Assembly: GCA_964519835.1 (NCBI GenBank) | Contig: CAZFLD010000015.1 | Span: 3,471-67,470 of the forward strand | Direction of reading: 5' to 3' | From: CAZFLD01 sp964519835 | GTDB lineage: Bacteria > Spirochaetota > Spirochaetia > DSM-27196 > CAZFLD01 | DNA: 64,000 nt | Shown: piece by piece, positions 15,652 through 24,232 of the stretch | Layout of the letters: each line of letters begins with the position of its first letter | How positions within the stretch are numbered: the stretch's first letter is position 1 | The notes under the pieces: generated by a model | Seen by the model: the letters and a program-made list of their open reading frames with translations, nothing else | The model's database searches: none | Told to the model about the DNA's origin: nothing | Position numbers and translations under genes: made by a program

Positions 15652-16131
15652 TCAGAACCGCCGCCGCTTTGTTATCGCGATGTAAATACCCCATCCCAAC
15701 ATCACAAGGCCGCCGGCCAGGCCTCCGTAGATAAGCAGGTCCGGCGACCGGCCAAGCAGGATCAGCACGCGATCGCGGGGTGCATCCAACAGCGCCATCA
15801 GGAGCCGAATCCGAAGCAGCATGCTCAGCGCGAGTACAATCAGCTCGATCCCGGTCGTAATCAAAAATCGCCTATTTAGCTTGCGCTTTGCGGTGGACTC
15901 TCTGTACCAGTAGATAAAAAAATAGGAGACGCCGATTGCCGCGAGTATGATCGGAAGGACCAGAATCGATCCCGCCGCCGACACAAGCCCTCGCTCGATG
16001 CGAAAGACGTTGTGGATGACCTCGATATAGAGAAAGCAGATCGCCACTAGGACGGCAATCGAAAAGAGTGTCATGCCGATGCGCAGAGCCTCTTCTCGGG
16101 GATCTCGATAGCGCCGGGGGGAGTTGGACAT
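15652..16131 (-). CDS. Small integral membrane protein, unknown
   Basis: 159 residues with a basic cytoplasmic N terminus (NSPRRYRDPREEALRIG) and about four hydrophobic segments: near 19-42 (MTLFSIAVLVAICFLYIEVI), 50-75, 90-112 and 133-153. The C terminus is TKRRRF. I do not recognise a family. It converges with the PHP gene and is divergent from the cobalamin-riboswitch operon, so it appears to be a single-gene unit. Confidence 0.7.
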   Translation of the reverse strand: MSNSPRRYRDPREEALRIGMTLFSIAVLVAICFLYIEVIHNVFRIERGLVSAAGSILVLPIILAAIGVSYFFIYWYRESTAKRKLNRRFLITTGIELIVLALSMLLRIRLLMALLDAPRDRVLILLGRSPDLLIYGGLAGGLVMLGWGIYIAITKRRRF

Positions 16132-16239
16132 CGGTGGGTACCTCAGGGCGACTCTATCATGCGGCTCCCGTTTTTTGTAGCGAGCCGAGCCGACCGCCTC
16201 TCGGCGGCCTTTTGCGGCTTGCCCGCCACGCCCGGGCGT

Positions 16240-16440
16240 GGTAGCATTCGAGCATACGAACAGGGTGAATGGGAAAACGGTGCGTAGATCCCGCCGTGCT
16301 GGTCCGGCCGGTCCGGCTAGATGCGCAATTCCGTTGCAGCCCCCGCTACTGTAGGCGACGAGTGCCCTACGCGATGTGCCACTGTGATTTCACGGGAAGG
16401 CGCGTGGTGGCAGCCTGAGTCGCAAGCCAGGAAACCTGCC
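16240..16440 (+). promoter_or_regulatory. Cobalamin riboswitch
   Basis: The core consensus blocks of the B12 aptamer occur in order: GGGAAAACGGTG and ATCCC (16271-16292), GCAGCCCCCGCTACTGTAG (16336-16354), GCCACTGTGATTTCACGGG (16378-16396) and the B12 box AAGCCAGGAAACCTGCC (16424-16440). Downstream a 7-bp hairpin (TGCCTTC/GAAGGCA, 16461-16479) abuts the ribosome-binding site AAGGAGGA, so control is probably at translation initiation of the importer operon. This links the following ABC importer to cobalamin. Confidence 0.95.
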
Positions 16441-16489
16441 CTGTCTCTTACACCAAAACGTGCCTTCGGAGGGAAGGCAAGGAGGAATC

Positions 16490-17686
16490 ATGTCTCATCG
16501 TCTATCGTCTCCTGTGCTCTGTCTGGCCGTGCTTGTAGCGGCCACGTTTGTCTATGTGTCTCCCGTGGCGGCCGCCGGCATTGCCGAGGACCTTCGCGAA
16601 ACCGAGGGTGTTGTTCGCCTCGAGGGCGATCAGTTCCCGGATAAGGTCGAGGTCGAGTATGCCCGCGGATTCGACGTAGAGTACTTCGACACCTACAAGG
16701 TGGTAACGGTGCCCGAGGCGTGGCCCGGTGCCGCGGAAGCATTTACCTACGTGCTTGTGCAGCGCGGCGCCGAGGTTCCGGCGGGGTACGACAATGCGAT
16801 GGTCGTGGAAGTGCCTGTCGAGTCCATCATTACCATGTCCACGACCTATCTTTCCCACTTGGAAAGCCTCAACGTGCTCGACACGATTGTTGCCCACGAC
16901 TCCTTCGACTGGGTCTACTCGCCGACCGTCAGGAGCATGGCGGAGGAAAAAGACCTTCCGGCGGTCGGAGCGGGCTCGATGGTAAACGTAGAGATGGTGC
17001 TCAGCCTGGAGCCGGACCTTATTATGACCTACGGAAGCGGCTCGCCGGACTTCGACGCCCATCCCACACTTCTCCAAGCGGGACTGCCCGTGGCCCTAAA
17101 CGCGGACTTTATCGAGCCGACACCCCTCGGAAAAGCCGAATGGGTGAAGTTTATCTCGCTCTTTTACAACATGGAGGGCCGCGCAAACGAGCTGTTTTCC
17201 GAAGTCGAAAAAGAGTACAACACACTTTCCGACATAGCACGTGACGCCTCGGACAAACCAACGGTTCTCATCAACGCACCCTGGAACGGAACCTGGGTCG
17301 TAGGATCCGGCGACAGCTTTATCGCGCGCTACATTGCGGACGCCGGCGGGCGCTATGTTTGGGAAGATACGCAGGGAACCGGCAGCCTATTTTTGGACAT
17401 CGAGTCCGTGTTGGATGTTGCGGCGGATGCCGAGTACTGGATCAATCCCGGCCAATGGCGCAGCCTCGAGCAGGGCCTTGCCGAGGACAGCCGTTTTTTG
17501 GAATTCACCGCGTTTGACGAGGGCCGCGTGTTCAACAACGACAACCGTCGGACCGACGCCGGCGGCAGCGACTACTTCGAATCCGGCGCCGCAAACCCCC
17601 ACATCGTGCTCGCCGACTTGGTGAAGATTTTTCACCCGGAGTTGGTTCCGGATCATGAGTTTTTCTACTACCGACGTCTCGAATAG
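16490..17686 (+). CDS. btuF: Cobalamin-type ABC importer substrate-binding protein
   Basis: Periplasmic binding protein of the BtuF/FhuD type (helical-backbone family), 398 residues. A signal peptide spans about residues 1-29 (LCLAVLVAATFVYVSPVAAA). Landmarks are ITMSTTYLSHLESLNVLDTI, LEPDLIMTYGSG, AEWVKFISLFYN and a C-terminal VLADLVKIFHPEL. Start ATG 16490 follows AGGAGGA; the frame opens 30 bases earlier inside the riboswitch platform. It is longer than BtuF (about 265 residues) and resembles iron-complex receptors in size, so the substrate is inferred from the riboswitch, not the protein. It overlaps the permease gene by 32 bases. Confidence 0.9.
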   Translation: MSHRLSSPVLCLAVLVAATFVYVSPVAAAGIAEDLRETEGVVRLEGDQFPDKVEVEYARGFDVEYFDTYKVVTVPEAWPGAAEAFTYVLVQRGAEVPAGYDNAMVVEVPVESIITMSTTYLSHLESLNVLDTIVAHDSFDWVYSPTVRSMAEEKDLPAVGAGSMVNVEMVLSLEPDLIMTYGSGSPDFDAHPTLLQAGLPVALNADFIEPTPLGKAEWVKFISLFYNMEGRANELFSEVEKEYNTLSDIARDASDKPTVLINAPWNGTWVVGSGDSFIARYIADAGGRYVWEDTQGTGSLFLDIESVLDVAADAEYWINPGQWRSLEQGLAEDSRFLEFTAFDEGRVFNNDNRRTDAGGSDYFESGAANPHIVLADLVKIFHPELVPDHEFFYYRRLE

Positions 17687-18737
17687 ACGGTCGGTTAACC
17701 GTCGCCGGACGACGGTGCTTTTTTTGGCCGCGGCGACCGTCGCGGCGTTTATGCTCTCGGTCGCCTTGGGTTCGGTCTCCATACCGATAGGCGACATCGC
17801 TCGTATCTTCGTGGGTGCCGAGCCCGCCCGTGCCGGCCATCGCACGATAGTATTGCTGTTCCGGTTACCAAAGGCACTGACCGCCCTTTTCGCCGGGGCA
17901 AGTCTGGCGGTGAGCGGGCTGGTGATGCAGACCCTTTTCAGAAACCCGCTCGCCGGTCCCTTTGTGCTCGGAATCAACTCCGGCGCCTCGCTGGGTGTGG
18001 CACTTACCGTCCTTGCGGTTGGCGGCGTCGGCGCGACGGGCCTTTTGTCACAACTCGGGCTCCTCGGGGATTTAGGGACAATCGGCGCGGCATCGCTGGG
18101 CTCGGCGATTGTGCTTCTTTTGGTGCTGGTCGTGTCCCGACGAGTTGCGGGCGTGATGACCCTCCTGATCCTCGGCCTTCTGTTTGGGTACGCGGTAAAC
18201 GCCGTGACAAGCATCCTTATTCACTACTCGGTAGCAGACCGAATCCAAGCGTACGTCGCATGGACCTTCGGCAGCTTCGGCGGAGTGACATGGCCGCAGC
18301 TTGCCCTCCTCGGTCCGATTCTGAGTGCGAGCCTGTTGGCGGCTACGTTTTTGGCAAAGTCGTTGAACGCCCTACTTCTCGGCGAGCGCTACGCGGAGAG
18401 CATGGGGCTCAACATTGCGCGGTCCAGGATTCTTATTGTGACAGTCACCGCGGTGCAGGCGGGCGCGGTCACCGCGTTTTGCGGACCGATCGGTTTTATC
18501 GGCATCGCCATACCACACCTCTGCCGCGCGCTTATGCGGACGGCGGACCACCGGGTGCTGCTTCCGACCACAATGCTGGTCGGTGCCTGTGCCGCCCTTG
18601 TGGCCGACATCGTTGCCCAACTGCCCGGCGCCGAAGCGATACTGCCGCTAAACGCCGTTACCGCCATTGTCGGGGCACCGGTTGTGGCGTGGGTTATCCT
18701 CGGGCGCCGGGGCTTCGACAGGACATTGGCCGGATGA
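17655..18737 (+). CDS. btuC: Cobalamin-type ABC importer permease (FecCD/BtuC family)
   Basis: Inner-membrane permease, 360 residues with about ten hydrophobic helices. Family motifs are RLPKALTALFAGASLAVSGL, MQTLFRNPLAGPFVLGINSG, YVAWTFGSFGGVTW and CGPIGFIGIAIPHLCRALM, the latter near the coupling helix that contacts the ATPase. The start ATG 17655 lies inside the receptor gene; the stop overlaps the ATPase start by four bases (ATGA). It works as a homodimer with two BtuD-type ATPases. Confidence 0.94.
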   Translation: MSFSTTDVSNRRSVNRRRTTVLFLAAATVAAFMLSVALGSVSIPIGDIARIFVGAEPARAGHRTIVLLFRLPKALTALFAGASLAVSGLVMQTLFRNPLAGPFVLGINSGASLGVALTVLAVGGVGATGLLSQLGLLGDLGTIGAASLGSAIVLLLVLVVSRRVAGVMTLLILGLLFGYAVNAVTSILIHYSVADRIQAYVAWTFGSFGGVTWPQLALLGPILSASLLAATFLAKSLNALLLGERYAESMGLNIARSRILIVTVTAVQAGAVTAFCGPIGFIGIAIPHLCRALMRTADHRVLLPTTMLVGACAALVADIVAQLPGAEAILPLNAVTAIVGAPVVAWVILGRRGFDRTLAG

Positions 18738-19792
18738 ATCTACAAACGGAAAACCTCGCGGTTGGATACGCAGGTTCGGGCGAAAGCCGCGTTGTGGCCC
18801 ACAACATCACGACCGAGGTGCGGGCAGGTCGCCTGGTCTGCGTTGTCGGTCCTAACGGATCGGGCAAGTCGACGCTTTTGCGAACGCTGGCGGGCATGCA
18901 GACGGCACTGGGCGGAACCGCCTCCATCGGGGGGCACAACGTGGCGTCCATCGGCCCCCGAGAGAAAGCATCGCTGCTGGCGGTAGTGCTCACGGACCGC
19001 GTCTCGGTGGGCTATCTCACCGCACGGGAAGTCGTTTCCTTGGGACGGCATCCCCACACCGATTGGCGAGGTCGCCAGCTGTCCCGCGACCGTCGGGTGG
19101 TCGAGTCGGTCATGGCGGAAACGGGGATTCGAGCCCTGGCCGAACGCCACTTTGTGGAGCTGTCCGACGGCGAGAAGCAAAAGGTCATGATCGCACGAGC
19201 CCTCGCTCAGGCAACACCGGTCGTGGTGCTCGACGAGCCAACGGCCTACTTGGATGTCGGCGGCAGAGTCGAAATCCTCGAGCTCCTACAGCGACTCGCG
19301 CACGAGGGCAATCGGTCCGTCCTCGTAAGCACTCACGACCTGGATTTGGCAATAAAGACCGCCGACGTGGTATGGGTATTGGTGCCGGGTCTTCGCCGCC
19401 CGGCGACCGACGGAACGTCTCCAGATGAATCGGCTCCCGCGGTACTCATGGAAGGCGCGCCGGAAGATCTCGTCCTGCAGTCGGTTTTTGACTGCGCCTT
19501 CTCCACCGACCGCGTGCGCTTCGACGAGAATGACGGCAGTTTTTCGGTGATTCGTAGACCACGCGGAGCGGTACATCTGACGGGGTCGGGAGTGCGTCGC
19601 TACTGGACCGAGCGCGCGCTACGACGCGTGGGAATCGCCGTCGGCGATGACGGCGCCACGGGCCGGCAGGATCAACGACTTGTGCACGTCGAGGGGGACC
19701 ACTGGCGACTCGAGCCGGGAGGCCGCCACGAATCGATCGGCGAGCTTATCGAGGCGCTACGCGCCGGGGGGGAGCACCGGGGAGTCGAATAG
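18734..19792 (+). CDS. btuD: Cobalamin-type ABC importer ATPase with C-terminal extension
   Basis: 352 residues, about 100 longer than BtuD/FecE. The ATPase domain (1-250) shows Walker A GPNGSGKS (about 39), signature LSDGEKQKVMIARAL, Walker B VVVLDEPTAYLD and STHDLDLAI. The extension (about 250-352) has VRFDENDGSFSVIRRP and SGVRRYWTERALRRVGI, a separate small domain of unknown role that I recall from some FecE-like ATPases. The start is ATG 18734 (ATGA overlap with the permease). An open frame continuing 158 codons further upstream is the permease gene read in another frame. Confidence 0.92.
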   Translation: MNLQTENLAVGYAGSGESRVVAHNITTEVRAGRLVCVVGPNGSGKSTLLRTLAGMQTALGGTASIGGHNVASIGPREKASLLAVVLTDRVSVGYLTAREVVSLGRHPHTDWRGRQLSRDRRVVESVMAETGIRALAERHFVELSDGEKQKVMIARALAQATPVVVLDEPTAYLDVGGRVEILELLQRLAHEGNRSVLVSTHDLDLAIKTADVVWVLVPGLRRPATDGTSPDESAPAVLMEGAPEDLVLQSVFDCAFSTDRVRFDENDGSFSVIRRPRGAVHLTGSGVRRYWTERALRRVGIAVGDDGATGRQDQRLVHVEGDHWRLEPGGRHESIGELIEALRAGGEHRGVE

Positions 19793-19815
19793 GCCTCGCG
19801 CCCCGGTCCCTTCCG

Positions 19816-20665
19816 TCAGGCCCGGTTGTTCTCGGCTGTTTCCGCCGAGTCCGACAAAGAGCCGTTTACGATCGCATTGAGCCGCTCATTCGAGCTGGAG
19901 ACGCGGTCCGCAACCTCAATGGAACTAAACTGTCCCGTCTACGAGAACTGTCAAGCGGCTTGAGAGGAGAGCCGGTCTGAACGTTGGAAAGTGCTTGGAT
20001 GACGTTGGCTACATCTTGCCTGGCCCGAGCCACAAGAGCGCTCACGTCCGAGTTAATACCCCCCTCGACTGCCTCGCGCTCGCCGATGACCTAGTGAATC
20101 TGGTTTATAGACTCGACGATCTCCGAGATAGATTGGATTCGGCTGACGCTTTCTTCCGTGTCACCGCGGATGCCGCTCAAGTGCTCTGCAATGATTTCCG
20201 CCGACCGGCGTTACCCGCGAGAAGCTTGGGCTAAGAGCTCACTCATCTCCGCAGTCTTGTTCTGGATTGCCTCGACGCGCCGTGCTCCACCTCGACCTCG
20301 AGGCTTTCGTCGTAGGTATCCACGTCTTGGATGCGTCCCATCGATTGCGCGAGCCCGATAAGGCTCGAGGTGGCTCCATGCTCGGCAATATTGAGTCCGA
20401 TCTCCTCGGCTTCGGGACTCACACGCATGCCGACGGTGTGTTGTAGTACCAAAAGCAGCACCGCGGCCCAAACAAAGGCCCAAACAAAGGCCACGCCAAC
20501 TCCAAGGGCCTAAACACCCACTTGCTCCAGTCGGCTGAGTCCGGTGGTGCCGAACAGCTCACCGTTGGATTGGCCGAACAGTAGCCCGAATCCGACGGCC
20601 TAGAACCCGGCAACGGACATCACAAAGGATACCAAACCTATCAAGAAATGTGCGTTCTTACCATT
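19816..20665 (-). pseudogene. Remnant of ammonium transporter-chemoreceptor (Amt-MCP) fusion
   Basis: Translating the minus strand from about 20665 gives Amt-like sequence: FLIGLVSFVMSVAGF, stop, AVGFGLLFGQSNGELFGTTG, then LEQVGV, stop, ALGVGVAFVWAF, and VGMRVSPEAEEIGLNIAEHG, the well-known Amt C terminus. After a frameshift near 20280 come chemoreceptor-like pieces (VEAIQNKTAEMSELL, AEIIAEHLSGIRGDTEESVS, SISEIVESINQIH, stop), and after another shift near 19930 a tail ending at the TGA at 19816-19818. At least four in-frame stops and two frame changes are visible; two stops look like TGG-to-TAG and CAG-to-TAG changes. The N-terminal transporter part is largely missing and an internal deletion is likely. 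It begins right after the ftsK stop. Confidence 0.82.
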
Positions 20666-20672
20666 CGGTAAT

Positions 20673-23210
20673 CTACCCGACAGAGGCACCGTCAGGAACG
20701 CTTATGATGTCCCGAGCCTTGCTGCCGTTTTGAGGTCCGACGATGCCGAGGCGCTCCATCTCTTCCACCATCCGCGCGGCGCGGTTGTAGCCGACTTTCA
20801 GTCGGCGCTGCAGGTAGGAGGCCGATGCCTTTTTCGAAGACACCACGATCTGGATGGCCTTCTCTAGTAGCGGGTCTTCGAGCTCGCCCTGGAAGCTATC
20901 CTCGTCTTCCTCGTCTATAAAAATCTCATCGTCGATGTAGTCCGGCTCGCCAAGAGTCTTCACGTAGTCCGTCACGCGCTCCACCTCGTCATCCGACAGA
21001 AAGGCGCCCTGGATGCGCTTCGGAAAAGGATCCCAAGCCGAGGTAAAAAGCATGTCGCCCTGGCCGAGCAGAAAGTCCGCACCACTTGTGTCGATGATAA
21101 TTCTCGACTCGATTCTGCTCGACACCATAAACGCAATGCGCGACGGAAAGTTCGCCTTGATAAGGCCGCTGATGACATCCGTGGAGGGGCGCTGTGTTGC
21201 GATAACCAGGTGAATACCCACCGCCCGTGACATCGCCGCCAGTCGCGCGAGCGTCGTCTCGAGCTCCTTGCCCGAGGTGGCCATTAGATCCGCGAACTCG
21301 TCGACGACTATAACGATGTAGGGCATGGGTTGCAGCGCGAGTTTTTTGGCCTTTATCTTGGCGTTGTACGCGCTGATATCGCGAACGCCGATCTGATCGA
21401 GCAAGCTGTAACGGTTCTCCATTTCGTAGATCGCGTATTGCAGCGCCTGGAACGCGCGCTTTGGATCGGTAATAACCGGCGTCAGTAGATGCGGAATGTC
21501 GTTGTAGAACTTCAGCTCTACAATCTTCGGATCAATAAGGATCATCTTTATGTCCTGGGGCGAGCGCCGGTACAGGATCGAGCAGATGATGGAGTTCACG
21601 CACACCGACTTCCCACTGCCGGTTGCGCCGGCGATGAGCAGGTGGGGCATCCGGGCCAGATCGACGATTTGATTCTCACCGGGAATGTCCTTGCCGAGGG
21701 CGATCGGAATTCTGGCCTTGCCGGCCTGGAAATCCTCGTCCGCCACCAGATCCCCAAACGACACGATCGCGCGGTTTTTGTTTGGTATCTCGATGCCGAC
21801 GGCGTGCTTACCGGGTATCGGCGCGACGATACGCACGCTGGACGCTGCGAGGCGGAGCGCGATGTTGTCGGCCAAGTTCACAATTTTGTTGAGCTTCACA
21901 CCACGGGCGGGAAGAACTTCGAACATGGTAATAACGGGGCCCTTTCGAATTCCGGTGACCTCGGCCTGAATGTGGAACTCTTCGAGCGTGACGCGCAGCG
22001 TTTCGGCAGCCTCTTTTGTGGTCTCGTCGATCTCCCAGAACCGCCGGTTGGGATAGTCCTCTAAGATGCCGTCAGTGGGGACCGCGTAGGAGCCGCGGCG
22101 TTTTTTTTTCAGCCCCGCACTATGTGCCGCGTGTTTGGGCGCCTCCGTCTTGGCAACGGTGGCCTCGGCCTTGTCGTCGGGCCATTGGTTTTCGGGCCAT
22201 TGGTCTACGGGCTGAAAGTCCTCGGGGTGTTCGCGATCGTGTGGGTCGGCGTTGTCCTCCGCGGTGTCGCCGCGGTCCGGCGAGGCAACAAAGGTGCCGT
22301 TTGTGAAGACGACGGAGAACTCTTCCTCCACCGCCTCGCGAGCTTTGTCAAACGAATCATCGTCGTCCCACGCTTCAACCGAGTCCGCCACGTCATCCTG
22401 ACCGCCTAATTCTTCCAAAGACAAGTAGTCGAGGTCTTCGTCGTCGAGATCGTCTTTGTTTACTACGTCGTCGAAACCGGCCTGCAGAGCATCCAGCTCC
22501 AGGGGCGTCAGCTCCACGGCGGGAAGACCGTCATCGAAGTCGTCGTCTTCCTCATCAGCGCCCTGCAGTGCCGGTTCCGCATCATCCGTCGGTAGGTCTT
22601 CGGCGTCGGCAGCCGGTAGGTCCTCCGCGTCGGCGTCGGCGTCGGCGAACGCACCGGGCCCATCCTCGTCGCCGAGGGAAATCGGGCCCAACTCGTCGTC
22701 CGCGCGCCGCATTGAGTCCGCCGGCCGGAGCAGCCCCACGAGGCGAGACTCGGCACCGGGGCTCAACTCCGCGTCGTTCTCCACCTCCGCACGAATCTCG
22801 CCGGACGAGGCCTTGCGCATCAACACAAACCGCAGGATCGTCAGGCATTCGGCAAAAAACAGAAGAAACAAAAAGACAACCGCGCCGTCGAGGGAGAATC
22901 CCGCAACAAAAAGTCGTGAGAGAGCAGGATACTGCTCGGGGGTCTTGAACATGATGGAAAACAGAGTCGCGAGTGTAAGAAAGGGGAAAAAAGTGAGGTT
23001 AAGCGCTAAGAATCGGTCCATCCGGAACCGACGGCCGATGAGGTAGGCCACCAAAACCAGGTACACGGGCAGGTAGAATGCAGCGGCGTGAAATCGCGTC
23101 CACAAAAAACGGCCCAGCTCTCCGACGATCGCCAATTGTGGTAGGCCAAGGTGGAAAATCAGCGAGACCAATAGGATGACGGCACCGGATAGCGATGCTC
23201 GCGAGATCAT
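20673..23210 (-). CDS. ftsK: DNA translocase FtsK/SpoIIIE
   Basis: Septal DNA pump that clears chromosome ends during division, 845 residues. Four hydrophobic segments lie within about 1-150. A long acidic, low-complexity linker (about 150-330; runs such as DADADAEDLPAADAEDLP) follows, then the alpha domain (YPNRRFWEIDETTKEAAETL), the RecA-like motor with Walker A GATGSGKSVCVNS and Walker B VIVVDEFADLM, and a C-terminal gamma winged helix (ASASYLQRRLKVGYNRAARM) that would read FtsK-orienting sequences. ATG 23210 has GGAG upstream; the frame extends 18 codons earlier without support. It is preceded by uppP in the same direction. Confidence 0.95.
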   Translation of the reverse strand: MISRASLSGAVILLVSLIFHLGLPQLAIVGELGRFLWTRFHAAAFYLPVYLVLVAYLIGRRFRMDRFLALNLTFFPFLTLATLFSIMFKTPEQYPALSRLFVAGFSLDGAVVFLFLLFFAECLTILRFVLMRKASSGEIRAEVENDAELSPGAESRLVGLLRPADSMRRADDELGPISLGDEDGPGAFADADADAEDLPAADAEDLPTDDAEPALQGADEEDDDFDDGLPAVELTPLELDALQAGFDDVVNKDDLDDEDLDYLSLEELGGQDDVADSVEAWDDDDSFDKAREAVEEEFSVVFTNGTFVASPDRGDTAEDNADPHDREHPEDFQPVDQWPENQWPDDKAEATVAKTEAPKHAAHSAGLKKKRRGSYAVPTDGILEDYPNRRFWEIDETTKEAAETLRVTLEEFHIQAEVTGIRKGPVITMFEVLPARGVKLNKIVNLADNIALRLAASSVRIVAPIPGKHAVGIEIPNKNRAIVSFGDLVADEDFQAGKARIPIALGKDIPGENQIVDLARMPHLLIAGATGSGKSVCVNSIICSILYRRSPQDIKMILIDPKIVELKFYNDIPHLLTPVITDPKRAFQALQYAIYEMENRYSLLDQIGVRDISAYNAKIKAKKLALQPMPYIVIVVDEFADLMATSGKELETTLARLAAMSRAVGIHLVIATQRPSTDVISGLIKANFPSRIAFMVSSRIESRIIIDTSGADFLLGQGDMLFTSAWDPFPKRIQGAFLSDDEVERVTDYVKTLGEPDYIDDEIFIDEEDEDSFQGELEDPLLEKAIQIVVSSKKASASYLQRRLKVGYNRAARMVEEMERLGIVGPQNGSKARDIISVPDGASVG

Positions 23211-23289
23211 TGTGGTGGCTCCAGCACTTGTCCGGTCGGTCAAACGCACCCTCCCTCTCAACAACTATCGGAGAACTCAGGTGTTTTGT

Positions 23290-24099
23290 TTAGCGCAGGA
23301 AGATCAGCCCCAAGACTCCGGCCGGCACCAGATAAAACGCAAAGAGATGGAGCCGGCCGCGCCGGATCACCCGAAGGAGCACGACGAGCGAGATCAGCCC
23401 AACAACAAACGCCGCGGCAACACCAAGAATCAACGCGTGGGTCGGCACGGCGGCCGAGAGCGATTCGGCATCCCGCAGTGTCAAAACCAGCGCGCCGAGG
23501 ATGGCGGGAATGGACACCAGGAACGCAAACTCCCCCGCCTTTTCACGGGACAAGCCGGCAATCAACGCTCCGGATATCGTGATGCCCGCCCGGGAAATGC
23601 CGGGAAAGACGCCCAATCCCTGGGCGACTCCCGTAATCAGGCCGTCAGAAACCCGCAAGTCGCCGTATTCGCGTGCGGCGCCGCGTGCACGGCCGAAGTA
23701 GTAGGCAAACACCAGCACGCCCGCCGTAACGATAAGGAAGGCCGAAACGATATCGGGCCGCTCTCCGACATTCAGGGCGGAGACACCCAACCCAACGACC
23801 ACCGTGGCTGCGGTTGCGACCACAATGCCGAGAAGCAGTCGCAAGTTACGACCGTCGTCCTCGGTGGGCCGACGCGAGATTCCGCGGACGACCGCAGCGA
23901 GGATCTGTCCGATTCGCTTTCGAAAAACGATAATCACCACAAGCAAGGTTGCAACGTGCAGCAGCACATCAAAGAGGATTGGAACCCCTTCGATACCCAT
24001 GATCTGCCGAAGCAGGACCAGATGACCGGAGCTTGAAATCGGCAAAAACTCGCTCACCCCCTGGACCACTCCCAGAATAAGTGCCTGTACCGTTGTCAT
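23290..24099 (-). CDS. uppP: Undecaprenyl-diphosphatase UppP/BacA
   Basis: Membrane phosphatase recycling the undecaprenyl carrier for peptidoglycan synthesis, 269 residues with about eight spans. Signature regions are GVVQGVSEFLPISSSGHLVL (residues 10-29, with the catalytic Glu) and FPGISRAGITISGALIAGLS (about 160-180, with the conserved Arg). The common SRSG is SRAG here. Length is normal. It stands between a lytic transglycosylase and ftsK, a cell-envelope and division neighbourhood. Confidence 0.95.
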   Translation of the reverse strand: MTTVQALILGVVQGVSEFLPISSSGHLVLLRQIMGIEGVPILFDVLLHVATLLVVIIVFRKRIGQILAAVVRGISRRPTEDDGRNLRLLLGIVVATAATVVVGLGVSALNVGERPDIVSAFLIVTAGVLVFAYYFGRARGAAREYGDLRVSDGLITGVAQGLGVFPGISRAGITISGALIAGLSREKAGEFAFLVSIPAILGALVLTLRDAESLSAAVPTHALILGVAAAFVVGLISLVVLLRVIRRGRLHLFAFYLVPAGVLGLIFLR

Positions 24100-24138
24100 G
24101 GTGCCGAACTTCTCCTTATGGGTGTTTTGACCACCGCC

Positions 24139-24176
24139 GGCTACACCGGCCTACCGCGGCTACACCGGCCTACCGC
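24139..24176. repeat. Two 19-bp tandem repeats with a decayed third copy
   Basis: GGCTACACCGGCCTACCGC is repeated exactly at 24139-24157 and 24158-24176, followed by a diverged third copy to about 24195. It lies in the 133-base gap between the lytic transglycosylase stop and uppP. Confidence 0.8.
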
Positions 24177-24232
24177 GGCCCCACCGGCCGCCGCCGTCTC
24201 GACGGGGATACGGCCGCCGCCACGGACCCGGC

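Noticed and set aside
18260..18733. N-terminal 158-codon extension of the cobalamin ATPase
   Set aside because: It is the permease gene read in another frame; the ATGA overlap at 18734 gives a standard start.
22122..23046. Plus-strand open frames opposite the ftsK acidic linker
   Set aside because: Low-complexity Ser/Ala/Arg shadows of the Asp/Glu-rich linker codons.
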